This document shows positions 12,201 to 22,198 of a DNA stretch of 64,000 nt, piece after piece (the first letter of the stretch is position 1; each line of letters starts with the position of its first letter). This DNA is from Prostheceraeus crozeri (Eukaryota; Platyhelminthes; Polycladida; Euryleptidae). The stretch is taken from contig CAJQUW010007034.1 of the NCBI GenBank assembly GCA_907163375.1, positions 1-64,000 of the forward strand, in the 5' to 3' direction. The position numbers and the translations under genes are program-made. The notes under the pieces are model-generated. The model was not told where the DNA came from. It searched no databases and saw only the letters and a list, made by a program, of their open reading frames with translations.

Positions 12201-12705
12201 ATACAGATATAAGCTTATTATGAAGTTTTTGAAAAACAGTGACATGTAGGCCTATCTTAGCGTAGATTAAGCATATTGAGCTATATTGTACAGTTTTTGA
12301 AAAACAGTTTGACATGTATCTTAGAGTAGATTAAACATATATCTTATAGTATTCATTACAATAGCAAAACCACAATCTTCGATCCTTTCATGTTCATTTA
12401 ATATATAATATAAATGGAAAATGCATTATGAATTTGCTTACCTTCTTGACAATGAAGTTGATAATCGCTTGCGTTTTCTTCTCGGATTGGAATCAATGCT
12501 CTCTTCTAAATAATCATCTTCTTTAAAATGTAGCGAACAGACTCTTGAATTATGTGATGGCGTAAAATCAAGCCGGGATATTTTTTTGAATCCAGATCTT
12601 CAACAACTCCGGGTTTTTCACAGGAAATCTGTGCAATGATGTCCCCGGGATTTTGTTGTTGTGGTAGCCATTCCGGCAGCCGACCACCGCACACGAATTA
12701 ACCAT
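9293..12705 (-). pseudogene. P element (THAP9-like) transposase, decayed
   Basis: P elements are cut-and-paste DNA transposons. Exon 1 (12705-12442) starts MVNSCAVVGC and continues into SLHRFPVKNPELL and RVCSLHF, a THAP zinc finger, with a one-base frame break in an A run after KIWIQK. It ends at a GTAAG donor and joins exon 2 (from about 11961) in frame to give RTLKEDAIPYIFSGMPSYFS. Exon 2 then shows the catalytic region: VTSIGGYIKVDETFM, LSYSLFGVSSTAYETLR, ILDEIHVA, VAVSADNLSANRLFY, FFDTTHNIKNVFNNFQRK, and near the C-terminus RFGHYRQLSGGNYLISVRQ. Breaks include a 10-bp tandem duplication (ACTGTGGTTG twice) near 11615, a shift near 11310, one near 11060 and one in a T run near 10650. Total length suits a P transposase of about 900 residues. 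Terminal repeats were not found. Confidence 0.9.
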
Positions 12706-12912
12706 GCCTTTACAATGTGCACAAAGTAATGTAACGCAACTTTAAGAAACGAAGAACTAAAGGCTCGGTTACACTGGCAGCAAGTGGTAACAAACATAAT
12801 TCACGCTGACTGTTGCGAGGGCACGTGTTGCAACGTCACTCACAACGTAATAGGGAGCATGCGGCCACCAGTTTACATTAACATCGCGAGTGCTGCAGCT
12901 TCATTCAAGAAA

Positions 12913-14163
12913 ATGGACGCAAACCGAAAGGCCGCGATTCTTCTTTTGCTCCAGCGGCGTCGAAGAAATAGGAAAAAGAGAGGAAGTGTTGGGTGAGGGA
13001 CATCTACATTCAACGGCCACGACAAGGTGACTTCGACAATCTTGTTCAAGAGCTCCGGTCAGATCCGTCAAATTTTTTCAACTACATGAGAATGACTCCA
13101 GACCAGTTCGACTACATTCTTCGAGAAATCAAGTCCCGCATCTCAAAGAATGACACTAGATTCCGGAAGTCCATCGAGCCCGGCTTAAAATTGTCTCTCA
13201 CTCTCCGATTTCTAGCTGCTGGAGATTCAGGTTTCACTATCTTATGCATATCGAGTTTCCAGAGCTTCGGTCACTGCAATAATCAACGATGTTTTGGAGG
13301 CACTTTGGAACTGCCTATGGGAGAAGTTTCTGCCAATTCCTACGCGTGAACGATGGTCCGAAATCGCATCGAAATTCGAAGCAAGGTGGAACTTTCCAAA
13401 TTGTCTTGGTGCACTTGACGGCAAGCACATCGCTATTCAGTGCCCGGCGAATTCCGGTTCACAATTTTATGACTACAAACATTTTCACAGCGTGGTGTTG
13501 ATGGCTCTTTGTGACGCGGACTATTGCTTTACAATGATAGATGTCGGCAGCTTTGGTAGAGCTTTGGTGTTTGCACAGACTGAGCTAGCCAGGATTCTGA
13601 AAGACGATGTTCATCATTAACTACCCGAATGGAAATGCGTGTCTGAGAGTGGGAGATCGCTACCTCATGTCGTTGTTGGTGATGAGGCATTTCCTCTGCT
13701 CCCGAATCTCATGCGGCCGTTCCCGGGAAAAGATCTCACCCAATCGAAGTCTATTTTCAACTACAGACTGTCAAGAGCCAGGCGAACTATCGAGAATGCC
13801 TTCGGAATTCTTGCTGCAAGATGGCGCATATTTCGCAAACCTGTACTTGCTTCTCCTGAGAAGGTATCGAAGATAGTCTGTGCTTCTGTGGTTCTCCACA
13901 ACTTTCTCCGAAAGAGTGAATTAAATCTCAGTGCCTCTGAACGCAGATATTGTCCGGCAGGTTATGCAGATCAAACCGATTCGAATGGTGAGTTCATTCC
14001 AGGAGCTTGGAGACAATCTGACAGTGCCCTTACCGATGTTGGGAGGCAGGGATCCAACAATGCAACAGAAAGTGCATCAAATGTGAGACTTTCGTTCATG
14101 GAACATTTTGTAACGGAAGATATTCTTAAGTGGCAGTCTGCTTATGTCAACCGTGTTCACTGA
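12913..14163 (+). pseudogene. Harbinger transposase (DDE_Tnp_4 type), frame-broken
   Basis: Likely start is MDANRKAAILLLLQRRRR at 12913; a start at 12784 in the same frame would add an unconserved tail. The family motifs follow in order: WVRDIYIQRPRQGDF, MTPDQFDYILREI, LAAGDSG, then GALDGKH (first catalytic Asp), GSQFYDYKHFHSVVLMAL, DVGSFGR (second Asp), VVGDEAFPLLPNLMRPFPG, and LSRARRTIENAFGILAARW with the catalytic Glu. The C-terminal part after VCASVVLHNFLR is open to a stop at 14163. At least three shifts separate these blocks: near 12985, near 13250 (one extra base) and near 13600. All three catalytic residues remain visible. Confidence 0.9.
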
Positions 14164-14551
14164 TATTAAATTCCTTTCCCTTTTGATGAAGTAATACACA
14201 TGCAAGATGCTGAATAATTATGTCTCATCGAATCATTCATCAACTTTTGATAGTCAGCTTTTTCTAGGCTAAATAAAAATGCATTAAATACAAATTCAAC
14301 ACAAGGTCCTTTCTCCAGGCGAAATATGCATGTATCGAAAAGAAGTTTTAACTATCAATCAGATTTTATTTGTAGTCAGTGAAAGCGTTCGAATACGTCG
14401 ACATCAGATTCATCTAAAAATTCCATCTTGTAAAGTAGTTCTTGCACTTTAACTTTCGCACGCGCCTTGACTTCAGGTTTGAAGCGCTTGAGTGTTGAAG
14501 TAATTGCCTTGCAGAAGAGTTAATCCTCATCCAGAGGATTCTCTAGCAGCC

Positions 14552-15007
14552 TCAACATTCTGTCTTCGAATTCATCTGCAGGCTTCGAAGGACGCCGCTT
14601 CCGGGATATTGTAGAGTTCTCTTTCTGGGAGACTGAAATGTGCGAATCATCCAGCTGCGAATCATCTCGCTTTCCTTGTTGTGGAAGTTTGAGGTTGTGG
14701 GACGTGGCTTTAGAAAGTCATTTAAAAACGATAGCAAAACACTGTGCTTGAATTCGATCGATGTTCCTCCTCCATCACCACTTTTCTTCTGACCAGCTCT
14801 TCTCTTCGCACGTGTATAATTGTCTCGCAATAATTTCCAAATTTTCTTCGCATCCTCCACCTCACATCCGCAGTTTTTGGCTACCTCTCTCCAGGCATTC
14901 CGCTTTGCGATTTTGTCATGATAGGCGCTATCATTTATCGCATACAAGCAGGGATATTTTCGCACGTTTTCGATTAGCGTCTCTTCACATGCCATTTTGC
15001 CACTCAA
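14552..15007 (-). CDS. MADF-domain protein of the Harbinger element
   Basis: Reads MSGKMACEETLIENVRKYPC, then LYAINDSAYHDKIAKRNAW, REVAKNCGCEVEDAKKIWKL and LRDNYTRAKRR. That is a MADF (Myb/SANT-like) DNA-binding domain of about 85 residues: LI..V..YP.LY, three helices, and a W.LRD.Y end. In Harbinger elements this second protein helps the transposase reach the nucleus and bind the ends. The frame is open for 151 codons; the C-terminal 60 residues have no recognised domain. It faces the transposase tail to tail. Confidence 0.85.
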   Translation of the reverse strand: MSGKMACEETLIENVRKYPCLYAINDSAYHDKIAKRNAWREVAKNCGCEVEDAKKIWKLLRDNYTRAKRRAGQKKSGDGGGTSIEFKHSVLLSFLNDFLKPRPTTSNFHNKESEMIRSWMIRTFQSPRKRTLQYPGSGVLRSLQMNSKTEC

Positions 15008-15290
15008 GATAAGAATGAATGATGACAGATGGACAACAGGAATCAGCTGTGAACCGGATTCGAGACTTTCCTATGCCGATAGACCAATCAGACCAGCCGT
15101 TCTTTGCTGCCATGCAGCGAGGAGTTGAATTTCATTTAACTCTCTTCGACATGCCGCGCAGCAACCGCCCAGATAATAAAATTCGGCGAGTCAGTGTGAT
15201 GTAGCAACAACGTCATCAGGAAGCATCCCTCAAGATGACATACGTCAGTTGCCGCGTAGCAGCTATGCTGCCAGTGTAAGTTTAGCTTAA

Positions 15291-18140
15291 CTGCCAAGTA
15301 TGAAGATCTCTGTCGTAAACAAATGACATGAGTGACTCATCACTGCAAAGCGGAGGCCTGAACCCTCAAGTGTACACCTGCCGAGTGATTCACGCGCAGT
15401 TTCCTGTCCAGATACTACAATTAAGAAGTCCATGGATTGATTGATCAAGCACATATTGCAGAACACAGTCTCGGCGATATTTCCTGTGGCATTCTGGGCA
15501 CTTCAGCAATTCATCTCGGCTTCTGTAATGCTTGCTACAGTGAAACAAATAGTGTTTCAACTTCGTCCTAGGAAGAGATGGAGAAATATGCTGCCTCACA
15601 TCTGAATTTCTTCTGGACTGGCATTTGTACTTGGATACGTGATGGTCCGTCCCCGATCCGATGTCGATGACATACAGTATGTACCACATTATATTAGTCA
15701 CCCCCCACATTTTTTCGTTTTTCAGCTTAAAAACCATGTGAACAATTACGCTTTGTTAAAAGTACCATCAGACTGCCTCTTTAACGTCAAAAAGTCAATT
15801 CGTGCCTGAGATATGTGTAGCTTGCAGGTAGAATGCTAGATACAGAAAAAATGCTCATAACATATTATAAGTCACCCCTGTAGGTCTTCGGCTGTTTTTG
15901 TTCAATGATGACTTTTGCTTCACTCTTTGCCACTCCATTTGCTTTCGTAAAAATGTGCCAAAACATTTCGAATCATGCTTCTTATTGATAGAGCAGCCAT
16001 CGTTTATAAAAAACTTTGATTTAAACATAATTACTAGTCATTTTTGTGTTTTCTACTCCATTTTTCACACATGATTTTGTTACTTGTCATCATTTGAATA
16101 TATAGATCGAAGATCTGCCATGTCGGAACTCATGAAAAATGATTAAACTCAAAATGAAACTTTGTCATATTCTTGTATTTCACTCAGATTACAAATATAA
16201 AGATGTGGGAAGCGTCAATAGTAATCAAAACTTTGTGTCCACCTTCAGCTTTGACGAAAGCACTATTGCGCCTCATGACTATGCGCCTGTAGATCATGAC
16301 CTACATACGATACTTTTCTTTGAAAGGACCAAAACTTGATATTTAATCGAAAGGCCTGCTTTAGGAAAGGCAACTTTCGCTGGAAAGGACACGCAATGAA
16401 AGGTCAGTTACTTGATACGGGCCAATGTTTCTTGGAACACTCACAGTTCGTCTAACGGAAGGGGGTAGTGCAAGAATATCGATGGCGGGTCTAATGGACG
16501 AGGATACCGAAGAGATGTAGTTGACCAAGTGACAGGCGACCACCTTTCTGAGAAAGCTAGAAAAATTAAAATCAAAACTCCCTATTTGCAAGTTGCAGGC
16601 CGATATAATAGAGAAAAGCTACAAGTTTGAGAGACAGGCCTTCGGCGTCCACGCTTTCAACGGTCGATGTTAGGATAACCATACAAACATCGACCGTCAT
16701 CTATTATATCGTGTTTATTATCAATGTAACCATTTCTTGGTGTGATTTAGAGGAAAAACAGCTTTTATTTCAGAAACGTGACTTAAGTCTTCACAGTAAG
16801 CGGGAAATATACGCGGAGTAGTCAAATGATTATTCCTCAATTGTAAGTTTTTTGATTTTGCGTCCTCCTGATTTCTGAGAAGATATAAAAGACGATGACA
16901 AATGTCTTTTGGCATTTTGATGATTCAGATTTTGGTTGATGTCTTTCCCATGCAATTAAGAAAGCGACCAACAATTTGTCGGATTAAATATTCAATTGAA
17001 TTTCACGCTCTAAACTCAAAACGTCATCGTTATGAACACTTTTCAAAATCACACAATCAAAAGCATTTCATCAATTTTTAGTAGACATAAAATGACGCAG
17101 TAAGTCACAGGAGGTTAATTTTCTAAAACTGCAAAACGGATGACACATGCAGACAACAAAATTCGAAGGCAGTGAAAGACATCAACGGTTGATTTTTGTG
17201 AAAATCTCGGAAAAGTCTCCACTGAGTCAGCGATTCAAAATACCAACGACGCAAACAAGTTTTTTTAGATGTGACGATTCATATACTGCTTTAAAATGAT
17301 GCATGCATGCGCTTTACGAAAGGTGTTGCATTTAAGTGATGATTCATTGAAAATGTAAATAGTCCTCCTTTGAAAGATGAAAAGATGATCATGCATGAAT
17401 TGTAAAATTTTATATGGTAAATAGTTACAGAAATTATGATTTGCTTATGAAATTATCTTGCTCAGTGAAAGATCTCTTCTTATTGATTGGAAAAATAACT
17501 TCAAAAAAATGACTTCCTTGCTGAAGGTCGGGCAGCGCACCGACCACATGCAACACACGAGCACGCGACAACAGAAATTTTTATAACTGGTTTCTACGCG
17601 GAGCTGTTATTATGGATGTTACATTCTCACGCGACAATCAATTTTCAAATAACTCTTCTGCACGCGGAAATTCAGGCTACGATTGTTTCGAAGTAATGCA
17701 GATTTTTTTAATGCATGCCTACATCTTGATTCTATATTTGCATATTTGTGCATGATTAATCCAGATACTTCAAGAAGTCGTTTTTCAATCTCAGAATTCT
17801 TTTGCGATCCATGTATGTACGGAAATGCTTCAGACTTAGATATAAAAAGACATACTTTACGCAACAATCCAACAAACACAACATCACAGCTGATACCAAA
17901 ATGGAAAACAGTCAATACATAAAGATGGAGGATCGGGACACCTTGCACATTCATATCTTGTCTCCTTTCTTCTTCCTTCACTGCATCCACATTCCCGCCA
18001 TTGCTTGGAGGGTCGAGGACGATAAGGCGGTGGTGATTTTTGATGACATATAAGCTACAATGCATTTTAGGATTTTGCGAGTGGCTTCGCCCTCTACCGG
18101 ACTCTTCAATCAAAAACTTGACAGCGAATTTTCGGAAATC
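15291..18140. other. no gene recognised; small hairpin at 16659-16700
   Basis: AT-rich DNA. A 115-codon minus frame at 15390-15737 has a Cys/His cluster (CPECHRKYRRDC) but no family fits, and a 200-codon minus frame at 17619-18221 is low-complexity and unconvincing. 16659-16700 forms a hairpin with 12-bp arms (ACGGTCGATGTT and its complement). The word GGTCGGGCA at 17527 also occurs in the tandem repeat at 18975-19150. Confidence 0.4.
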
Positions 18141-18254
18141 AGTGAAATTTATCACATTTTGATGGTGCAGATGGCGACGAATCAAAAATGCGTTCAGAAG
18201 AAGGTTTTGAAGCAAATGCACTCCTAACTTCGTGCATCAATTGCTTGCTTTTCT

Positions 18255-18330
18255 AGTCGCACTGCAGATTGAATGATTGCATTAGAGCTATCGATGGAAC
18301 CCATCAACTTATTGCAATCCATGACGATAC
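18255..18330 (+). pseudogene. short Harbinger-like transposase fragment
   Basis: The plus strand encodes RLNDCIRAIDGTHQLIAIHD, which matches the first catalytic Asp region of Harbinger transposases (normally CIGAIDGTHI). No other blocks were found nearby, so it is a relic or a chance match; a single motif is weak support. Confidence 0.35.
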
Positions 18331-18974
18331 CGGGCTTACTATGTGCTTCACAACTCCTCCACGTCTAACACGCTGAACTGAATGGAGTTTAGTCGAATTG
18401 GTATCTAACGTGTATATATTTTGATCCTATACGGTTTGCGTACACAGAAGCGCACTATCATCACATCATCTTGACGTATGAAGAGAGATCGAGTGGGACG
18501 TAGAGGGTGCTCTTTCAGAAGAGGGTACGCTACGAGTAAGTATTGAAATGGAGTCAATATAATCAATGAAATTTAAATTGCATCATTGCAAGACAATCGA
18601 GTCAAGTTCAAAGTCAGCATATGATCTGGACAACTTGCATTGAAAGAGATATCTCTGCATGACAACACAATTCCGCAGTATGTAATGGAGTCGATATAAT
18701 GTTTGAAATTTGACTGCTAAATCTTCATGCAGCAGGCATAAACCAAGGCATTAAGATGATGACTGCTAGTTTTCGATATTAATTTGTCAACTAATCATTC
18801 AACATAGTGCACCTTTTGTCTATATTTTGGCCTGTAGTTCCATCCGCTATTCTAACAGCATTTCTCAGCAATTGTCACCTGTAGTACTGCTGTACACAAA
18901 CCTACTAATATATAAAACGAATTTTGTTTGAAGAAACATGATTATAGAAAAGTGGTTTATTCCTCAATCGAATA

Positions 18975-19150
18975 GGATTTCGCGGGCACTGCCCGACTTT
19001 CCGCGTGTGAGAATGTTGTTGCAGGGTCGGGCGGTGCCTGACCTTCGCGTGGCAGTGAGTTGCCTGTGGTCGGGCACTGCCCGTCTTTCGCGCCAGTGAC
19101 TGCTATGCATGGTCGGGAACTGCCCGACGTTCCGCGTGTAGAACGGGGTA
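18975..19150. repeat. four tandem copies of a 43-45-bp unit with a CGGGCACTGCCCG palindrome
   Basis: The word CGGG starts copies at 18983, 19028, 19071 and 19114. Each copy has the form TCGGGCACTGCCCGAC, CTTTCCGCGTG, then a less conserved spacer. The 13-bp palindrome is perfect in copies 1 and 3 and altered in copies 2 and 4. The patch is clearly GC-richer than its surroundings. Confidence 0.88.
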
Positions 19151-19848
19151 TTTGAAAATACATGGTCGCAGCCAATGGATTAAAATAGAATATAAAATTC
19201 TAAAGCTGACAGATTCAAACATTGTTGCAGCAGATAGCAGAAGTCGTTTATTTCAACCGATTCTCTGTTTTGCTACGTGTCCAGCAATGGTGGCAATTAA
19301 GATAACTCATATTGATAAGCCGAAACGAAAACGAAAAGGTTATGATTTACAAAAATAAAATAGATCAGAACATATAGTTTCCTAAGGGAATTTGAAAGCT
19401 ATTTTCAATTTCCCATCACATCGTTGAAAATCGAATGAAGTTTTTATGTTTACGCAAAACATAGAAATGGTGAGCGTTCATCTGCATTACTCTCCGTCAG
19501 CGGAAGTCACCATATCTGCTCGGTATCTGACTCATCCTGTGGGATGTTGAGAGAAACTATTGGACGAAGGAATAACAGTCGCGGAATAACCAGTCGTAGA
19601 GGAGTCGCTTTAGAGGAGCTGCTATAGGCAAGTCAGTAGCCACGCGCGGTGTGTGGATGGTCGATGTGCATGTGCAGTCAGAAGAAAGAGGAGAAGAAGA
19701 CATGTCTGATTGAACGGTTCGAGAAAGAATAATGTGTTCAGAATCTATGTCACGGTTGTGAAGAGGAATGCTTTCGGGATGTCGGGCAGAGTAAAAGTGA
19801 CCTGATCCAAGTGTCTTCGGTGAACACATGCACGATCATCTTGATCCA

Positions 19849-20341
19849 TCATCCCACCACCATCACTCCCATCATCTCACGGTAGAACACAACTTCAGCA
19901 GTGTCTAAGTTGATGTATCTCAGGCTTCGACCTCGGAATAGTATCGGAGGTGGTTTCCTGGTCGCACTGTGGGCAACGGGCGGTATTAAAGCAAAAGTAT
20001 TATATAGTAATTCTTGCAATTGTACTGAAGTACACGTACATCGGACATAATACTTAGGGAAATACTTAGACACAATATCTTGGAGGAGTTTTGTCATGCT
20101 GGTGAACACGCGTGTGAATCATGGGTTCATCGCGTAGCAGCTTCAACAGATGTCCTTCAAAATCAGTTGCAATAAAAGCAACGAATAGGATTTTCACTTT
20201 CGAAATGGGACCTTCGAGGGTTTTACAAATCCTCTTATACCCTGACGTTTCTTCGATTCCCGTTTGAAATTTTTCTGGGTTGGTAAAAACTTTAATAAAT
20301 ATTCTTTCAAGTTTCTCCACTGCTCGAGTAGTCGCAAGCAT
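19849..20341 (-). pseudogene. fragment of a transposase-like protein (possibly hAT-related)
   Basis: The minus strand from 20341 reads LEGPISKVKILFVAFIATDF, then EGHLLKLLRDEPMIH, and in a second frame TKLLQDIVSKYFPKYYV. The pattern of an F-x-A-x-x-F stretch followed by EPMIH and a hydrophobic helix resembles a block in zinc-finger/hAT-related transposase proteins of invertebrates. The frame changes between the two pieces, so it is broken. The family call is from memory and tentative. Confidence 0.35.
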
Positions 20342-20388
20342 ACCCTACGCATTGGCAGTCATTACTATCTGTTAATGCCAGAAATTTA

Positions 20389-20488
20389 TTGGCATTGAAG
20401 GTTATTACGGAGTTGGCTGCTCGACTTGATTTGCTGCATGACGCAAGTCGAGTCGAGCAGCCAACTCCTTATTAACCTTCATTGCCAA
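20389..20488. repeat. 100-bp hairpin with ~36-bp arms
   Basis: The left arm (TTGGCATTGAAGGTTATTAC, then GGAGTTGGCTGCTCGACTTG) and the right arm are reverse complements with about two mismatches. The loop itself contains a second small inverted pair around GCATGACGC. It is similar in size to the palindrome at 2533-2635 but has a different sequence. There is no coding content. Confidence 0.85.
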
Positions 20489-20489
20489 A

Positions 20490-21585
20490 TAATCTTCTCT
20501 TCTTGAAGCTGATAATTTGAAAAAGTAACTTCTATCCAGAATGAATCCGTCAATGTAAAATTCAAACATTTGAACTCCCTACCTGAATGCGTTATGTATA
20601 TTTGGTGCAGAATGCATAAACCAATATTGAGAAATTCGGCTCCATTACTCTGTGAAATTTCTTCCAATAAAAGATGTTAGAATTTGGAATGAATTCGCGG
20701 AATTAATTTTTGAATCAGGGAACATGTCTGTAAAGCGATCGCCCTCTCCATTTGCACTGGAAAATGAATAATTGCTCTCAACAAATCTCAATGCTTGTAA
20801 CACTTGGGCTTTACAAACAATGTCGACGTGAGTTAGTACGATATCATTCGTGAAATTTATGCCATTCGACCTAAGTCGTTGACTGCAGAAAAAACGATAC
20901 TTCAGTGGAACATCAAAAATTCAGCAACGTCATATCATTCACGTCACCCATTTCGCAAACCAACGATCGAATATGTAAATTGAATATCGCGATTAGTTAT
21001 CCAAGTTGGATAGGACGATATGGAAAAGATCACTGAGAACACATGACTTCACAGAGGCAATTTTCCTTAATTTTCGATCAATTATCAAGGAAGATTAAAT
21101 AAATATCAGTACTAGAATAGAATTTAGGTTTTCATTTTTTTGTGAAGAAGTTATGTTTATATGAAGGATTTAGGAAATAATTCTGTTATTTAGGTTTTTT
21201 AGTTCTTATTTATTTGAGTGGGTGGCCTACAATTCAGATATTAAGGTTATCATTCTAAATGATGTACTTTCATTTATCAGCCCTCGCAGTGGCATTCAAG
21301 AAAAGAGTATGACAGTAATGAAGAAAAAGTGGGATAGGTCAACAAAGTATCAAGACGAAATATGAGCCAAAACTTTAGGTTTACATAGCTTTAGCGGCCA
21401 TCTTTAGTTTTTTAGACGATTGCATGTATACTTTGCAAGAACACAATTCATTCTGTGGTTTCTGGAACAAAAATTTGATCTTTGAAACTTTACCCCTTCA
21501 GTATTCCATCACAATATCTTTACTCGCCACTCATCGCTTGTAAGCACATTCTGCCAGACTTGACTGTTGGCATATCAACTACGAC
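20490..21585. other. no gene recognised
   Basis: AT-rich DNA without a convincing open frame, splice pattern or inverted repeat. Confidence 0.5.
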
Positions 21586-21589
21586 TACC

Positions 21590-22022
21590 TAGAATGTTGT
21601 TTCGCAAAGCAGTCAAGAGCTTTGGTCTCTTCAGAACATATTTGTAGAACTCATCACACTGAAAATCGAAATTAAAATTGAAACACAACTCGCTCTCGAC
21701 AGAATTAACCAACTATCGATTTCTGTCATCAATCCAAATTTTCTCCGTCACACCGAGAAAACTCGTTCAACAAAGGCATTTGAAACTGGAATGGACATAA
21801 ACACTGGCACAATTCTAAAGAGAGCATTTCTTCAAGTCATATGTTTGAAAGAAAGCTGTCCACTTCTCCAGTGAGCTTACTTACAAATTCGAAACACACG
21901 TCTTTGAGAAGCTTCATGTCGTCATACAACCCATCCACTGGTCCGATCCTTTTGAAAACATCCAGATCCAAAACGTTTAGAATCTCGTCCAGGCTCGGAG
22001 GATGAGAGCTGAGATCGAACAC
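21590..22022 (-). pseudogene. hAT transposase C-terminal (dimerisation) remnant
   Basis: In successive frames the minus strand reads SLDEILNVLDLDVFKRIGPV, then IVPVFMSIPVSNAFVERVFS, TEKIWIDDRNR, VNSVESELCFNFNF and CDEFYKYVLKRPKLLTALR. The order P-x-SNA-x-VER-x-FS, W-x-D-x-RNRL, and EFY-x-Y-x-L is the hAT dimerisation domain. The remnant has at least two shifts and two in-frame stops, and the catalytic domain is absent. Confidence 0.75.
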
Positions 22023-22198
22023 AGAGAGCCGATCGTAGAAACCTTTCTCATCCTCGGGAAAGTACTAAAACTTGTAGACAAAACAAGGGCATGCTGACAA
22101 AAGTACATATGGTCGTACAACAGGTCCTCGTTAGGACATATGGCTCGGCACCATTCACATTTCTACACGACGATATATGCGTATCAAGGACAGAAATA

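Larger units (their letters stand above)
12761..15287. mobile_element. PIF/Harbinger DNA transposon with TIRs and TAA target duplication
   Basis: The 22-bp ends share AG and the inner 14 bp TTACACTGGCAGCA in inverted orientation (12761 rightward, 15287 leftward). TAA flanks both sides (12758-12760 and 15288-15290), the 3-bp duplication expected for Harbinger. Inside, a transposase runs on the plus strand and a MADF gene on the minus strand, tail to tail, the usual two-gene layout. The element starts 56 bp upstream of the P-element THAP exon, so it may have landed in the P element's 5' flank. Ends are well preserved; the transposase is broken, the MADF frame is open. Confidence 0.93.

Noticed and set aside
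15390-15737. 115-codon minus frame with a Cys/His cluster, considered as a zinc-finger gene
   Set aside because: Only one Cys pair with loose spacing, no recognisable family, no splice context, and it stops in sequence without conservation clues.
17619-18221. 200-codon minus frame, the longest in its area
   Set aside because: Odd composition, no domain, and overlapping plus-strand frames of similar length. Length alone is not enough in this AT-rich DNA.
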